A stretch of DNA of 41,638 nt from a virus: positions 1 through 41,638 of the IMG/VR virus record IMGVR_UViG_3300043399_000579; one strand, given 5' to 3'. Made by a program: the position numbers and the translations under genes. Shown here in pieces: positions 22,063 to 30,995 of this stretch. A model generated the notes under the pieces. It saw only the letters and a list, made by a program, of their open reading frames with translations. It was not told the origin of the DNA and ran no database searches. Each line of letters opens with the position of its first letter. The first letter of the stretch is position 1.

Positions 22063-23526
22063 ATGAGCACCCAGCAAACCATCGAACTGTTGAAGGCTAT
22101 GCAGCCCACGCAGCTTGCCGAGGACATCGCAAAGTCGTTCTCGCAAGCTACTGGCCTGGTCTTCTATGACCTGCAACCTGCCGCCAAGACCCTCTACCCG
22201 GTCTTGACGCCCCTGCGCAACATCATCCCCCGCACTGCTGCAAACGGTGGCACCGCGACGAACTGGAAACAGATCACCGCTGTCAACGTCAACAACATGC
22301 GCCCCGGTGTCTCCGAGGGCAACCGTGGTGGTGTGATTGCTGACGCTGTGCAAGACAAGACTGCCGCCTACCGTGGCATCGGTCTGGAAAACAGCGTGAC
22401 CTATGAGGCCGACTACGCCGCTCAGAACTTCGATGACGCTCGCGCTCGCGCCAGCCAGTCGCTGCTGAACAGCGTGTTCATCCAAGAGGAGCAAGTGATC
22501 CTGGGCGGCAACAACAGCCTGGCCCTGGGCACCACACCCACGCCGACTGTTGCAGCCTCCACCACTGGTGGCACGCTGGCAGCCGCGACCTACTCGGTCA
22601 TCTGCGTGGCCCTGACTCACATCGCCTGGCGCTACAGCTCGGTGACTGCTGGCCTGACCCTGAACGCTACCCGCACCAACGCTGACGGCTCGACCGACAC
22701 CGTGAAGTCCGGCCTGGCTCAGAAGTCTGCTGGCGGCACAGCTGCTGTCGCTTCCGGCACCACCGGCTCCCTGACCGCCACTGTCACGCCCGTCAACGGT
22801 GCCGTGGCCTACGCCTGGTTCTGGGGTGCTGCTGGCTCCGAGGCCCTTGGCGCGATCACTGCCATCAACAGTGTGGCCATCACTGCCGCTGCTGCCGGTA
22901 CCCAGCTGGCTTCTGCCCTGCCATCGACCGATGACAGCCGCGACTCCCTGATCTATGACGGCTTGCTGACACAGATTCAGACCCCCGGCTCCGGCTCCAT
23001 CGTCACCAACCTGGCCACCGGCACTGCTGGAACTGGCACTGCCATGACCAGCGACGGCGCTGGCGGCATCACCCAGATCGACACTGAGCTGGCCAAGTTC
23101 TGGGACAACAGCCGCCTGTCGCCTTCGGTGATGTGGTGCTCTGCCAAGACGATGCTGGCCATGAACAAGCTGGTCATCGCCAACGGTGGCGCTCCCCTGA
23201 TCCGCTTCAACATGGACAACGGCGGCAACCAGACCATCGCTGCCGGTTCCGTGATCGGCACCTACCTGAACAAGATCACCAACCAGCAAATCGCTGTGCG
23301 CGTGCATCCCGATATGGCCGATGGCCAGATCATGTTCTGGTCTGACACCGTGCCCTACCCCGTTTCCAACGTGGGCAGCCTGACGCAGATGAAGATGCGC
23401 CAGGACTACTACCAGATCGAATGGCCCCGCCGCACTCGTAAGTTCGAGTTCGGTGTGTACGCCGACGGTTTGCTGCAGATGTACTTCACACCGGCCTTTG
23501 GCCTGTTGAAGAACATCGCTGTCTAA
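22063..23526 (+). CDS. HK97-fold major capsid protein with inserted Ig-like domain
   Basis: 487 aa from the ATG at 22063 (ACGGAG upstream; a GTG at 22054 would add three residues). Flanking regions read as a capsid: LTPLRNIIPRTAANGGTATN, GVSEGNRGG, DARARASQSLLNSVFIQEEQ and KMRQDYYQIEWPRRTRKFEF. Between about residues 160 and 275 lies a Thr/Ala/Gly-rich insertion (GTLAAATYSVICVALTHIAW, NADGSTDTVKSGLAQKSAGG, GAVAYAWFWGAAGSEALGAI) with an immunoglobulin/FN3-like strand pattern. Such domains usually decorate the capsid surface. A strong terminator follows the gene. Confidence 0.9.
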   Translation: MSTQQTIELLKAMQPTQLAEDIAKSFSQATGLVFYDLQPAAKTLYPVLTPLRNIIPRTAANGGTATNWKQITAVNVNNMRPGVSEGNRGGVIADAVQDKTAAYRGIGLENSVTYEADYAAQNFDDARARASQSLLNSVFIQEEQVILGGNNSLALGTTPTPTVAASTTGGTLAAATYSVICVALTHIAWRYSSVTAGLTLNATRTNADGSTDTVKSGLAQKSAGGTAAVASGTTGSLTATVTPVNGAVAYAWFWGAAGSEALGAITAINSVAITAAAAGTQLASALPSTDDSRDSLIYDGLLTQIQTPGSGSIVTNLATGTAGTGTAMTSDGAGGITQIDTELAKFWDNSRLSPSVMWCSAKTMLAMNKLVIANGGAPLIRFNMDNGGNQTIAAGSVIGTYLNKITNQQIAVRVHPDMADGQIMFWSDTVPYPVSNVGSLTQMKMRQDYYQIEWPRRTRKFEFGVYADGLLQMYFTPAFGLLKNIAV

Positions 23527-23561
23527 GCACCCGAGTTTTTCCTTGGAGTGGTGAAGCCATT

Positions 23562-23593
23562 TCCCCCCGGTCTCACGGCTGGGGGGATTTTTT
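23562..23593 (+). terminator. Intrinsic terminator after the capsid gene
   Basis: CCCCCC (23563-23568) and GGGGGG (23581-23586), extended by a T-A pair, form a 7-bp G/C stem with a 12-base loop, followed by six T residues (23588-23593). It probably reduces transcription of the tail genes relative to the capsid. Confidence 0.85.
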
Positions 23594-23617
23594 CAAAGTC
23601 CAACCTGCGAGCATGAA

Positions 23618-23812
23618 ATGAGCAAGACCGTAAAGATCAAGCACCCGAGCATCACGTCGTTTTCCCACGACGGCAAGCAATACGACGCCGTGAAAGGCGT
23701 GTTTGAGGTGCCGCCCGAGGCTGCAGCTGTTGCTGTGCAGACCTGGGGCTTTACCGATGCGACCCCCGCCAAGGGCGAGAAGCAAGCCCCAGCCGCCGAA
23801 GGCGCTGAGTAA
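23618..23812 (+). CDS. Small head-tail region protein
   Basis: 64 aa. MSKTVKIKHPSITSFSHDGK, QYDAVKGVFEVPPEAAAVAV and an Ala/Pro/Glu tail. A small beta protein that lies between capsid and connector in many siphoviruses. Its ribosome-binding region shares CCTGCGAG with other late leaders (11558, 26717). Function not known. Confidence 0.6.
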   Translation: MSKTVKIKHPSITSFSHDGKQYDAVKGVFEVPPEAAAVAVQTWGFTDATPAKGEKQAPAAEGAE

Positions 23813-23822
23813 GGGGTAGACG

Positions 23823-24368
23823 ATGGCACTGACCACGCTGGCCAAGCTCAAGCAATACGGGCATGTCGAATCCTTTGAGGACGACACCCTGTTGCTGCGC
23901 ATGATCGAAGCCGCCAGCGCCAACATAGAAACCTACTGCTCGCGCACGTTCCTGTCGGCCAACTACACCGAAGTGCGTGACGGCAACGGCAATCGCCGCA
24001 TGTCGGTTTCCAATTTCCCGATGACAGCCGTTTCCAGCGTAACCATCAATGACCAGCCGATCCCGTTGCGCACCACCGCGTTGGGCAACGGTTACACGTT
24101 CGATGACATCACGGTGAAGCTGTCCGGGTACCGGTTTGACGAGGGCATGAACAACGTGGTGATTGCCTACACGGCGGGCCTGGTTGACGTGCCGCAAGAT
24201 GTTGATCTTGCCTGCTGCGAAATGGTGATGCTGCGCTACAAGACTCTTGACCGCATCGGCGTGTCGAGCAAGTCACTGGCAGGTGAGTCCATCACGTTCA
24301 CCAACGACGACTTTTCAGACTCGGTGCGCCGGGTGCTGGACCAGTACAAGACGCTGCACCTGTCATGA
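23823..24368 (+). CDS. Head-tail connector (gp6-like)
   Basis: 181 aa. The N-terminal helices (LTTLAKLKQYGHVESFEDDT, LLLRMIEAASANIETYCSRT) and C-terminal VDLACCEMVMLRYKTLDRIG are those of the HK97 gp6-like connector, which forms a ring under the portal. A beta-rich central insertion (NGNGNRRMSVSNFP-like region) is longer than in the minimal family. The next gene overlaps by four bases. Confidence 0.85.
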   Translation: MALTTLAKLKQYGHVESFEDDTLLLRMIEAASANIETYCSRTFLSANYTEVRDGNGNRRMSVSNFPMTAVSSVTINDQPIPLRTTALGNGYTFDDITVKLSGYRFDEGMNNVVIAYTAGLVDVPQDVDLACCEMVMLRYKTLDRIGVSSKSLAGESITFTNDDFSDSVRRVLDQYKTLHLS

Positions 24369-24934
24369 TTGAAGTTTCCATCCCCAACGCCAAGAAGCTG
24401 GAAACCCAGCTGAACGTAGTGCGCCGTTGGCTGTTTGCTGACGTGAAAAAAGAAATTCGCACGGTGGCAATCGAGCTGACGGCTCGGATTAAGCGAAACA
24501 AGCTATCCGGTAACCCATTAAAGGTGCAAACAGGGCGATTGCGTCGATCCATCAACTACCGGATGACCGACACAGAAACTGGTGTCGAGGCCCGTGTGGG
24601 CACCAATGTCGAGTACGCCCGCATCCATGAATTTGGCTTCAACGGAACGGTCAACGTCAAAGAGTCAATTCGGAACAAAAAGCTGACCGTCAAAGTGCGC
24701 GGCCAAGCCACCTACGACAAGAACGGAAAGATGCGTCTTGGCAGGCTGCGCAAAATGGAGCTGATCGGGGACGCATACACTGTCAGGGCACACACTCGCC
24801 GCGTCAATATGCCCGCAAGGTCTTTCTTGCGATCCAGCATGAACGAAATGCGAAGCGAAATTAAATCGCGTGTTGCGCAGGCTGTTGGTAACGCTCTTGC
24901 CAAGCGACAAACTCCGTCAGAAGGTGGCGCATGA
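24365..24934 (+). CDS. HK97 gp10-like tail completion protein
   Basis: 189 aa. The signature KVQTGRLRRSINYRMTD, then EARVGTNVEYARIHEFG and the ending NMPARSFLRSSMNEMRSEI is that of the HK97 gp10-like family, which completes the head-tail joint. It contains an additional basic stretch (RNKKLTVKVRGQATYDKNGK). Overlaps both neighbours by four bases. Confidence 0.88.
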   Translation: MIEVSIPNAKKLETQLNVVRRWLFADVKKEIRTVAIELTARIKRNKLSGNPLKVQTGRLRRSINYRMTDTETGVEARVGTNVEYARIHEFGFNGTVNVKESIRNKKLTVKVRGQATYDKNGKMRLGRLRKMELIGDAYTVRAHTRRVNMPARSFLRSSMNEMRSEIKSRVAQAVGNALAKRQTPSEGGA

Positions 24935-25368
24935 GCATCGCCCGCGAAACCTACTACGGCACGCTGGCCAACAAGCTGAAGGCCATCCCCGGCGTGCGCA
25001 CGTTCTCGCGCCGCCTTGAACACTTCAATGATGTGCCCGCTGCCCAGCAGCCCGCCATTTACCTCGCCCAGACAGGCCAGGTGCCGCTGTACCAGCCTGG
25101 CCGAACGATCATTTGGGAACTGAGCGCCGACATCTACCTGTATGTCCGCGACCCCAAAGGCAAAGACCCTGGCCCGCTGATGAACCCGATCATGGATGCC
25201 CTGTGTGACGTGTTCAAGCCCGACAATCTGATGGTGAATGCCTGCACGTTTGGCGGCTTGTGCCACAAGGTTGAAATGGGTCAAATCGCAACGGACGAGG
25301 GGACGATGGGTGAGCAAGCGATTGCCATCATTCCAGTGACAATGACGGTGGTGGGCACGCCCATCTGA
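24931..25368 (+). CDS. Tail terminator-like protein
   Basis: 145 aa. ETYYGTLANKLKAIPGVRTF, IYLAQTGQVPLYQPGRTIIW and the C-terminal AIIPVTMTVVGTPI fit the small alpha/beta tail-terminator family that caps the tail tube. Position between gp10-like and tube genes supports this; the family is divergent, so the assignment rests partly on context. Confidence 0.7.
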   Translation: MSIARETYYGTLANKLKAIPGVRTFSRRLEHFNDVPAAQQPAIYLAQTGQVPLYQPGRTIIWELSADIYLYVRDPKGKDPGPLMNPIMDALCDVFKPDNLMVNACTFGGLCHKVEMGQIATDEGTMGEQAIAIIPVTMTVVGTPI

Positions 25369-25392
25369 AACAATTTTTGAAGGAGTCTTGAA

Positions 25393-26628
25393 ATGAATAT
25401 TGCTGCCGGTTTATTCAAACAGTTGGCCTACAAGGTCGAAACATCATTCGGTGAGGCCCCTGGCCAATCCGGTGGTCAGTTGCTGCGCCGTGTGCAAAGC
25501 ACGATTGACCTTTCCAAAGAGGCCTACGCCGCGAACGAAAAGCGAACTGACTTCCAGATCGCTGATTACCGTCATGGCGTGCGCCGCGTGCAGGGCCAGG
25601 TGACCGGCGAACTGTCGCCCAAGACCTATGCCGACCTGTTCGGCGTGCTGCTCAAGCGTGACTTCGCTGCCGTGACTGCCCTGACCGGCTTGTCGCTGAC
25701 CATTGCCGGTACCGGCCCGACCTACACCGTGACTCGCGCCGCTGGCGACTTCCTGACCGGTGGCTTGAAGGTCGGTGACGTGATCCGCCTGACTGGCAGC
25801 TTCAACGCCGCCAACTCGGCCAAAAACCTGCTGGTGACGGACCTGACGGCCACTGTTGCTACCGTGCTGCCGCTCAATGGCAGCGCCCTGGTGGCAGAAG
25901 GCCCCATTGCTTCGGCCACGGTGACCGTGGTGGGCAAGAAGACCTACATCCCCACGACCGGCCACACCGACAAGTCGATTGCCTTTGAACACTGGTACAC
26001 CGACATCGTTCAGTCCGAGCTGTTCCTGGGCAACAAGATCGGAAAAGCCAGCTTGAGCCTGCCGCCCACTGGCCTGGCCACTGTCGCGTTTGACGTGATG
26101 GGCAAGGACGTGGCCGACACATTGGCCAAGCGTGGTGGCGTCGTGGCCACTTCGCAGTACTTCACAACCCCCACGGCCATCACCAGCACTGGCACCCTGG
26201 CAGCCGTGAACGGCGTGCTGCGTGCCGCTGGCTCGATTGTGGGCACCGTGACCGGCCTGACAGTGGAAATCAACGCCAACTACACGGGCGACCCTGTGGT
26301 GGGTGCCAACGTCATCCCCCAGATGTTCCCTGGCAAGGTGAGCGTCACCGGTCAGTTCACGGCCTACTTTGAGAACGTCACCCTGCGTGACGCCTTCATC
26401 AACGAGACCGAGATTGACCTGATCGGCGTGTTCACCAGCGACAACACCGCCGCCGCCGATTTCGTCAGCGTGGTCATGCCGCGCATCAAGGTCGGCAGCG
26501 CCAACAAAGACGACGGCGATGGCGGTCTGGTGCAGACATTCAGCTTCCAGGCCCTGCTGAACACAGCTGGCGGCACTGGCGTCAAGACCGAGAAGACCAC
26601 CTTCTCGATGCAAGATTCTGCCGCCTGA
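25393..26628 (+). CDS. Major tail tube protein
   Basis: 411 aa, ATG preceded by AAGGAG. Tube-like beta pattern: LLRRVQSTIDLSKEAYAANE, QGQVTGELSPKTYADLFGVL, GHTDKSIAFEHWYTDIVQSE, GNKIGKASLSLPPTGLATVA and KVSVTGQFTAYFENVTLRDA. The length exceeds a minimal tube protein; residues ~95-185 (LTGLSLTIAGTGPTYTVTRA and following) look like an extra beta domain facing outward. It polymerises around the tape measure. Confidence 0.85.
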   Translation: MNIAAGLFKQLAYKVETSFGEAPGQSGGQLLRRVQSTIDLSKEAYAANEKRTDFQIADYRHGVRRVQGQVTGELSPKTYADLFGVLLKRDFAAVTALTGLSLTIAGTGPTYTVTRAAGDFLTGGLKVGDVIRLTGSFNAANSAKNLLVTDLTATVATVLPLNGSALVAEGPIASATVTVVGKKTYIPTTGHTDKSIAFEHWYTDIVQSELFLGNKIGKASLSLPPTGLATVAFDVMGKDVADTLAKRGGVVATSQYFTTPTAITSTGTLAAVNGVLRAAGSIVGTVTGLTVEINANYTGDPVVGANVIPQMFPGKVSVTGQFTAYFENVTLRDAFINETEIDLIGVFTSDNTAAADFVSVVMPRIKVGSANKDDGDGGLVQTFSFQALLNTAGGTGVKTEKTTFSMQDSAA

Positions 26629-26670
26629 TAAGCGGTTGATCCCTGGCACCTACCCGGCGTCTGTCTCCAT

Positions 26671-26724
26671 CTCGCAGGTGGAGCAGGCGTCGGGCAAGGG
26701 CAAATTTCTGTAACTACCTGCGAG
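26671..26724 (+). promoter_or_regulatory. Long-range inverted repeat abutting a ribosome-binding site
   Basis: CTCGCAGGT (26671-26679) and ACCTGCGAG (26716-26724) pair perfectly over nine bases with a 36-base loop. The right arm contains the GCGAGG that serves the ATG at 26732. This is the same pair of words as at 11541-11565, so late translation may be controlled by the same kind of fold at both places. Confidence 0.45.
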
Positions 26725-26731
26725 GTTAAAA

Positions 26732-27169
26732 ATGCAAGCACATCAAACCGGCGACACCGCCGCCCCCGAGGTTTTCGACTTGGCAACAGTCGAGGACGTG
26801 GAATCCGCTGAAATCCAGCTCAAGCGCAACGGCCAGCCCCTGCCCATCTTCGTGACCATGGCCGGGCCTGAGCACAGCAAGCGCAAGCGCTTTGCCTTCG
26901 ACAAGCAGCGCAAGGTGCGCAAGCAGCTGGCCAAGACCGGCAAAATGGAATTTGGCGATCCGGTCGAGGATGAGGCCGAAGAAAACGACCTCTTGGCCGA
27001 TTGCGTGCTGGCCTGGCGTGGTGTGGCCTTCAACGGCGAGACCCTGCCCTGCACCAAGGACAACGTGACCCGCCTGCTGTACGACAAAAAGCGTGCGTGG
27101 TTCCGCAAGGCCATCAAAGAGGCGTTTGACGACGCTGAGGCTTTTACGCGGGTCTCCGCAAGCGCCTGA
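26732..27169 (+). CDS. Tail assembly chaperone, short (G-type) form
   Basis: 145 aa. EIQLKRNGQPLPIFVTMAGP, HSKRKRFAFDKQRKVRKQLA and DLLADCVLAWRGVAFNGETL belong to tail chaperones placed between tube and tape measure. The stop at 27167-27169 overlaps an open -1 frame that leads into the next ORF, as for lambda G/GT. It should bind tape measure during tail assembly. Confidence 0.85.
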   Translation: MQAHQTGDTAAPEVFDLATVEDVESAEIQLKRNGQPLPIFVTMAGPEHSKRKRFAFDKQRKVRKQLAKTGKMEFGDPVEDEAEENDLLADCVLAWRGVAFNGETLPCTKDNVTRLLYDKKRAWFRKAIKEAFDDAEAFTRVSASA

Positions 27170-27495
27170 TCGAATTCGCCTCAACCGAGGCGGAATTGTC
27201 GGAGTTGCAGGGGGATGGTGCACCACTTCGCACCCACCTGCAACGCGCTGCGGGGACTGGTCGGGTTGATGATCGACTGTTCAACGAGTGTCCCAAGGAA
27301 GGCCTGACCGTGTGGACGGCCTTCACTCAAATTGCCAGATCACGTCCAGCCGGATTCGGTGCAAGCGCGATCAGCCTCCAAGAGATTGAAGCCTGGCAGC
27401 GACTTTACGGCGTGCGGCTGACAGCCTGGGAGTTGGACACGATAATCGAGCTTGATTCCGTATTTGTGCGGCGTGCAAGCAAGAAGAAGGGCTGA
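27139..27495 (+). CDS. Tail assembly chaperone T-type extension, reached by -1 frameshift
   Basis: In the -1 frame the ORF opens after a TGA at 27136-27138 and runs to 27495. No convincing start codon of its own is seen (a TTG at 27196 is the first), so it is probably read as a fusion: a -1 shift between 27139 and 27169 gives a 254-aa G-T protein. A T-run (G GCT TTT A, 27139-27146) is the best slip site. The C-terminal LQEIEAWQRLYGVRLTAWEL resembles T-type chaperone domains. Confidence 0.75.
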   Translation, partial: GFYAGLRKRLIEFASTEAELSELQGDGAPLRTHLQRAAGTGRVDDRLFNECPKEGLTVWTAFTQIARSRPAGFGASAISLQEIEAWQRLYGVRLTAWELDTIIELDSVFVRRASKKKG

Positions 27496-27497
27496 GT

Positions 27498-30400
27498 ATG
27501 AGTGCTGTTGTCAGTGAAATGTTGATCCGCATCGCGGCTGACACGGCACAGCTCCGCTCGCAGATGCAGCAAGCCGAGCAAACAGTCGGCGGCTCCCTCA
27601 ACGGCATCAAGAACATTGCCAGTCAGGCCCGCAACGCTTTAATTGGATTCTTTGCCATCGACAAGGCCATGGACCTGGCTGGCGCGTTCATCAAGACCGC
27701 TGACGCCATGGCCCTCACGTCTGCCCGGCTCAAGCTGGTCACCACCAGCGAGAGTGAGTACCTGGCGGTGCAGAAGGATGTCTACCGAATAGCGCAGCAG
27801 AACAGCATCGGGCTTGAGGAAATGTCCCAGCTCTATGCCAAGCTGCATGAGCCGGTGAAGCGCCTGGGCGGTACGACCGCTGAGACCACCAAGATCACCG
27901 AGTCTTTTGCCCTGGCCTTGCGCGTGGGCGGGGCCAACACGCAGGAAGCGGCCAGCGCCACCTTGCAGTTTGCGCAGGCCATGGCGTCGGGCAAGCTGTC
28001 CGGCGACGAATTCCGATCCATCGCAGAGGCTTCGCCGCGTTTCATGAAGGCTCTGGCTGATGGCATGGGCGTGCCGATTGAAAAGCTCAAGGAAATGGGC
28101 AGCGAGTCCAAGCTGACGGCGGACGTGGTGGGCAACGCCCTCATGAAGTCGCTGGCCCAGCTCAAGCAAGAGGCCCAAGGCATCCCCGACACCGTTGGCG
28201 GCGCGTTTCAGCGGCTCAAGAACGACGTGGCGGTGTTTGCTGTTGAACTCAATGGCGCTTCCAATGCAACGGGCAGCCTGGCCGAGGTCATTGGCGGCTT
28301 GGCCGATTGGGTGAAACAGATCACGGCGGTGTTCAAGGCGTGGAGCGATGCCACCAAGGGCACGACCGACCAAGTGGACATTGCCGGAATCGCCATCAAG
28401 GTGCTGGGCACCATTTTTGAAACGCTAATCGTGGTGGGGGCCGAGCTGGCTTACATGGTCCGCGCCATTGGCAAGTCTTTTGTGGACGTGGCGACATTGG
28501 CCAAGGCGTTTGCCGATGGTGGTCTGGAAGGCCTGTCTGACGCCTACAAGAAGGTGACCGCCGAGAACAAGGCCAGCCTTGAGGCCCACAACAAATTCAC
28601 CACTGGCGTGGTGGGCGCGACCAACCGCGTGCTGCAACAGCGTGACGCTCTCAGAAATCACAGCCTGTCGGCTGGTGAGAACGCCAACGAAATTGCCAGA
28701 CTGACCGGACGGCACGGCCAAGCCGAAACCGCGACGTTGAGGTCCACGATTGCCACCAAGGAGCAAACGGACGCGGCCAAGAAGGCGGCAGAGACCGAAA
28801 TCAAACGCGCCGCCGAAGTCAAGAAGCTGATGGACAGCATTGAGGACCAGACTGCTGCGCTGATCGTCAACGAAAACGCCACGGAAAGCCTCACCAAGTC
28901 TGAGCAGTTCGCACTGAAAGTGATGCAGGACTTGCAACATGGCCGCATCAAGCTGACCGATGCTGAAAAGGTGGCGCTGACGGCATCGCTTGAGTTGCTG
29001 ATTCAGACTGAGAAGCGCATCAAGGCCGACAAAGACCTTGCCGAGACCAAGCGCAAGGTGGCCGAGCACTCCGCCAAGCTGACCGAAGCCGAATGGAAAG
29101 AGGTCGAGGCGCTGCGCGAGGGCAACGTCAAGCTGATGGAGCAAAACGACGTTTTGCGCCTTGGAGAGGACGCAGTGCGTGCGCGTGAGGTGGCCGTGAT
29201 GCGTTCGCGTGCGTCTGATCTTGAGTGGGCAGCCGCCAACGTAGAGGGTAACGAAGCCTTGAATGAACAGGCCCGACTGTTGCGCCAGCGTGCTGACCTG
29301 GTGGAGGACAACGCGGGTCTGCAAGCGGCCAAAGCGGTCAAGGACGAATGGGCTGAGACCGCCAAGAACATCGAGACCAGCCTGACGGATGCGCTGATGC
29401 GCGGCTTCGAGTCCGGCAAGGGCTTCTTTGAGAACCTGCGCGAGGTGGCGGTCAACATGTTCAAGACGCTGGTGCTGCGCCCGATCATTCAGCCGATTGC
29501 GCAGGGCATGGCGGGCACGGTGCTCAGTTCCATGGGCATGAACGCATCGGCATCGACCGGCGGGGCAAGCGGCGGGGTCGGATTGTCGAACCTGATTTCA
29601 GGCGGCATGAACTTCCTGAACGGGTCGATGATTACCAATGCAGCCACGTCCGGGATCAGCAACCTGGGTGCAAGCATTGGCGGCGACTTTGGTGCCAACC
29701 TGATGATGAACTCGGGCACCTATGGCGCATACCTGGGCATGGCTGGCAACGCCTTTGCTGGGTACGGCCTTGGCCGCATGGCCAACGGTGCGATCAGTGG
29801 CGGCTACCAGATCAGCAGCGGCATGAGCACCATGCAGGACATTGGATCAGCTGTGGCCGGTGCCCTTGCTGGCCCGCTGGGTGGCTTGATTGCTGGCGCT
29901 GTCAGTGGTCTGGTCAATCGCGCCTTCGGTCGCAAGCTGACCGACCAAGGCATCGAGGGGAATTTCAGCGGTGGCAACTTTGCTGGCCAGAGCTACCAGT
30001 TCTATCGCGGCGGCTGGTTCAGAAGCGACAAAACCAAGTATGGCGACCTTGACTCTGAAATGGGCGAGGCCTTGTCGGTTGGCTCGCTGGCAATTTACTC
30101 CCAAGTCAAGCACTTCGCCGAGGTTTTAAAGCTGCCTGCTGAGTCATTGGCCAACGTCAGCAGCTACATGAAGATTTCGCTGACTGACGATGCCGAAAAG
30201 AATAAGCAGGCCATCGCTGATGCAATGACGGCCTACGGTGATGTGCTGGTGTCGTCGTTCTCTGCTTTGTTGGTGCCATTCCAACGGGAAGGTGAAAAGC
30301 TGATCGAGACACTGCAACGCCTGTCGGTCTTGCAGACGTTCAGCGAGTCCATCAACCAGCTAGGCGGCATCTTCTCGACCATCGCCGGGTCATCCATTGA

Positions 30401-30995
30401 AGCGCGTGAGGCGCTGATCGGCATGGCCGGTGGCATCGACGCCCTGATGGGCAAAGCCGCATCGTTCATCGAGGAATACTACAGCCAAGACGAAAAGGCT
30501 GGGATGCTGGCCCGCGACGTGGCCAACGCGCTGCAATCGGTCGGCATCGACACGACCAACTTGACTACCCGCGAGGACTTCCGGGCACTCGTTGAGTCGC
30601 GTGACGTTGAGACAGATGCAGGACGCCAGCAGCTGGTGGCCCTGTTGAACCTTGCCCCGCAGTTTGCCGGGCTGGCCGACTACATCAAGGAAAACGACAC
30701 CACGCTGGCCGAGCTGGTGGAGTCCGCGCCGCAAGTGGCCGTGCTGCAAAACATTCTTGACCCAGCGATGGCCACGGCAGACGCCACGCTGCAAATGGCC
30801 TCAAGCCTGGACCAAAGCAACGCCACGCTGACGGCCATCAACGGCAACTTGGAAGGCATCGCGGCATCGTCGGCGGCGGCAGCGGCGGCGGCAGCGGCAG
30901 CAGCAGCAGCAGCTGAGGCGGCGGCAACAGCGGCGCAGAGCCTGGTCTATGACGGCTCCGCGCCACAGTACGCTTACAACATTGGTGGTCTGTAA
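27498..30995 (+). CDS. Tape measure protein
   Basis: 1165 aa, the longest gene. The N-terminal ~250 residues form the tape-measure domain (TADAMALTSARLKLVTTSES, AQQNSIGLEEMSQLYAKLHE, GGANTQEAASATLQFAQAMA, SGKLSGDEFRSIAEASPRFM). A membrane-like segment follows near 305-325, then a long helical rod (about 400-640). A Gly/Ala/Met-rich hydrophobic part follows (about 660-810), and an Ala-rich run (A x 13) ends near residue 1145. If 1.5 angstroms per residue holds, the tail is roughly 170 nm. Confidence 0.93.
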   Translation: MSAVVSEMLIRIAADTAQLRSQMQQAEQTVGGSLNGIKNIASQARNALIGFFAIDKAMDLAGAFIKTADAMALTSARLKLVTTSESEYLAVQKDVYRIAQQNSIGLEEMSQLYAKLHEPVKRLGGTTAETTKITESFALALRVGGANTQEAASATLQFAQAMASGKLSGDEFRSIAEASPRFMKALADGMGVPIEKLKEMGSESKLTADVVGNALMKSLAQLKQEAQGIPDTVGGAFQRLKNDVAVFAVELNGASNATGSLAEVIGGLADWVKQITAVFKAWSDATKGTTDQVDIAGIAIKVLGTIFETLIVVGAELAYMVRAIGKSFVDVATLAKAFADGGLEGLSDAYKKVTAENKASLEAHNKFTTGVVGATNRVLQQRDALRNHSLSAGENANEIARLTGRHGQAETATLRSTIATKEQTDAAKKAAETEIKRAAEVKKLMDSIEDQTAALIVNENATESLTKSEQFALKVMQDLQHGRIKLTDAEKVALTASLELLIQTEKRIKADKDLAETKRKVAEHSAKLTEAEWKEVEALREGNVKLMEQNDVLRLGEDAVRAREVAVMRSRASDLEWAAANVEGNEALNEQARLLRQRADLVEDNAGLQAAKAVKDEWAETAKNIETSLTDALMRGFESGKGFFENLREVAVNMFKTLVLRPIIQPIAQGMAGTVLSSMGMNASASTGGASGGVGLSNLISGGMNFLNGSMITNAATSGISNLGASIGGDFGANLMMNSGTYGAYLGMAGNAFAGYGLGRMANGAISGGYQISSGMSTMQDIGSAVAGALAGPLGGLIAGAVSGLVNRAFGRKLTDQGIEGNFSGGNFAGQSYQFYRGGWFRSDKTKYGDLDSEMGEALSVGSLAIYSQVKHFAEVLKLPAESLANVSSYMKISLTDDAEKNKQAIADAMTAYGDVLVSSFSALLVPFQREGEKLIETLQRLSVLQTFSESINQLGGIFSTIAGSSIEAREALIGMAGGIDALMGKAASFIEEYYSQDEKAGMLARDVANALQSVGIDTTNLTTREDFRALVESRDVETDAGRQQLVALLNLAPQFAGLADYIKENDTTLAELVESAPQVAVLQNILDPAMATADATLQMASSLDQSNATLTAINGNLEGIAASSAAAAAAAAAAAAAAEAAATAAQSLVYDGSAPQYAYNIGGL

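Noticed and set aside
21646-23307. 553-aa ORF on the minus strand opposite protease and capsid
   Set aside because: Shadow of the capsid and protease genes; composition is low-complexity Gly/Gln/His and no domain is seen.
25444-26649. 401-aa minus-strand ORF opposite the tail tube gene
   Set aside because: Shadow of a well-supported structural gene with no ribosome site or family match.
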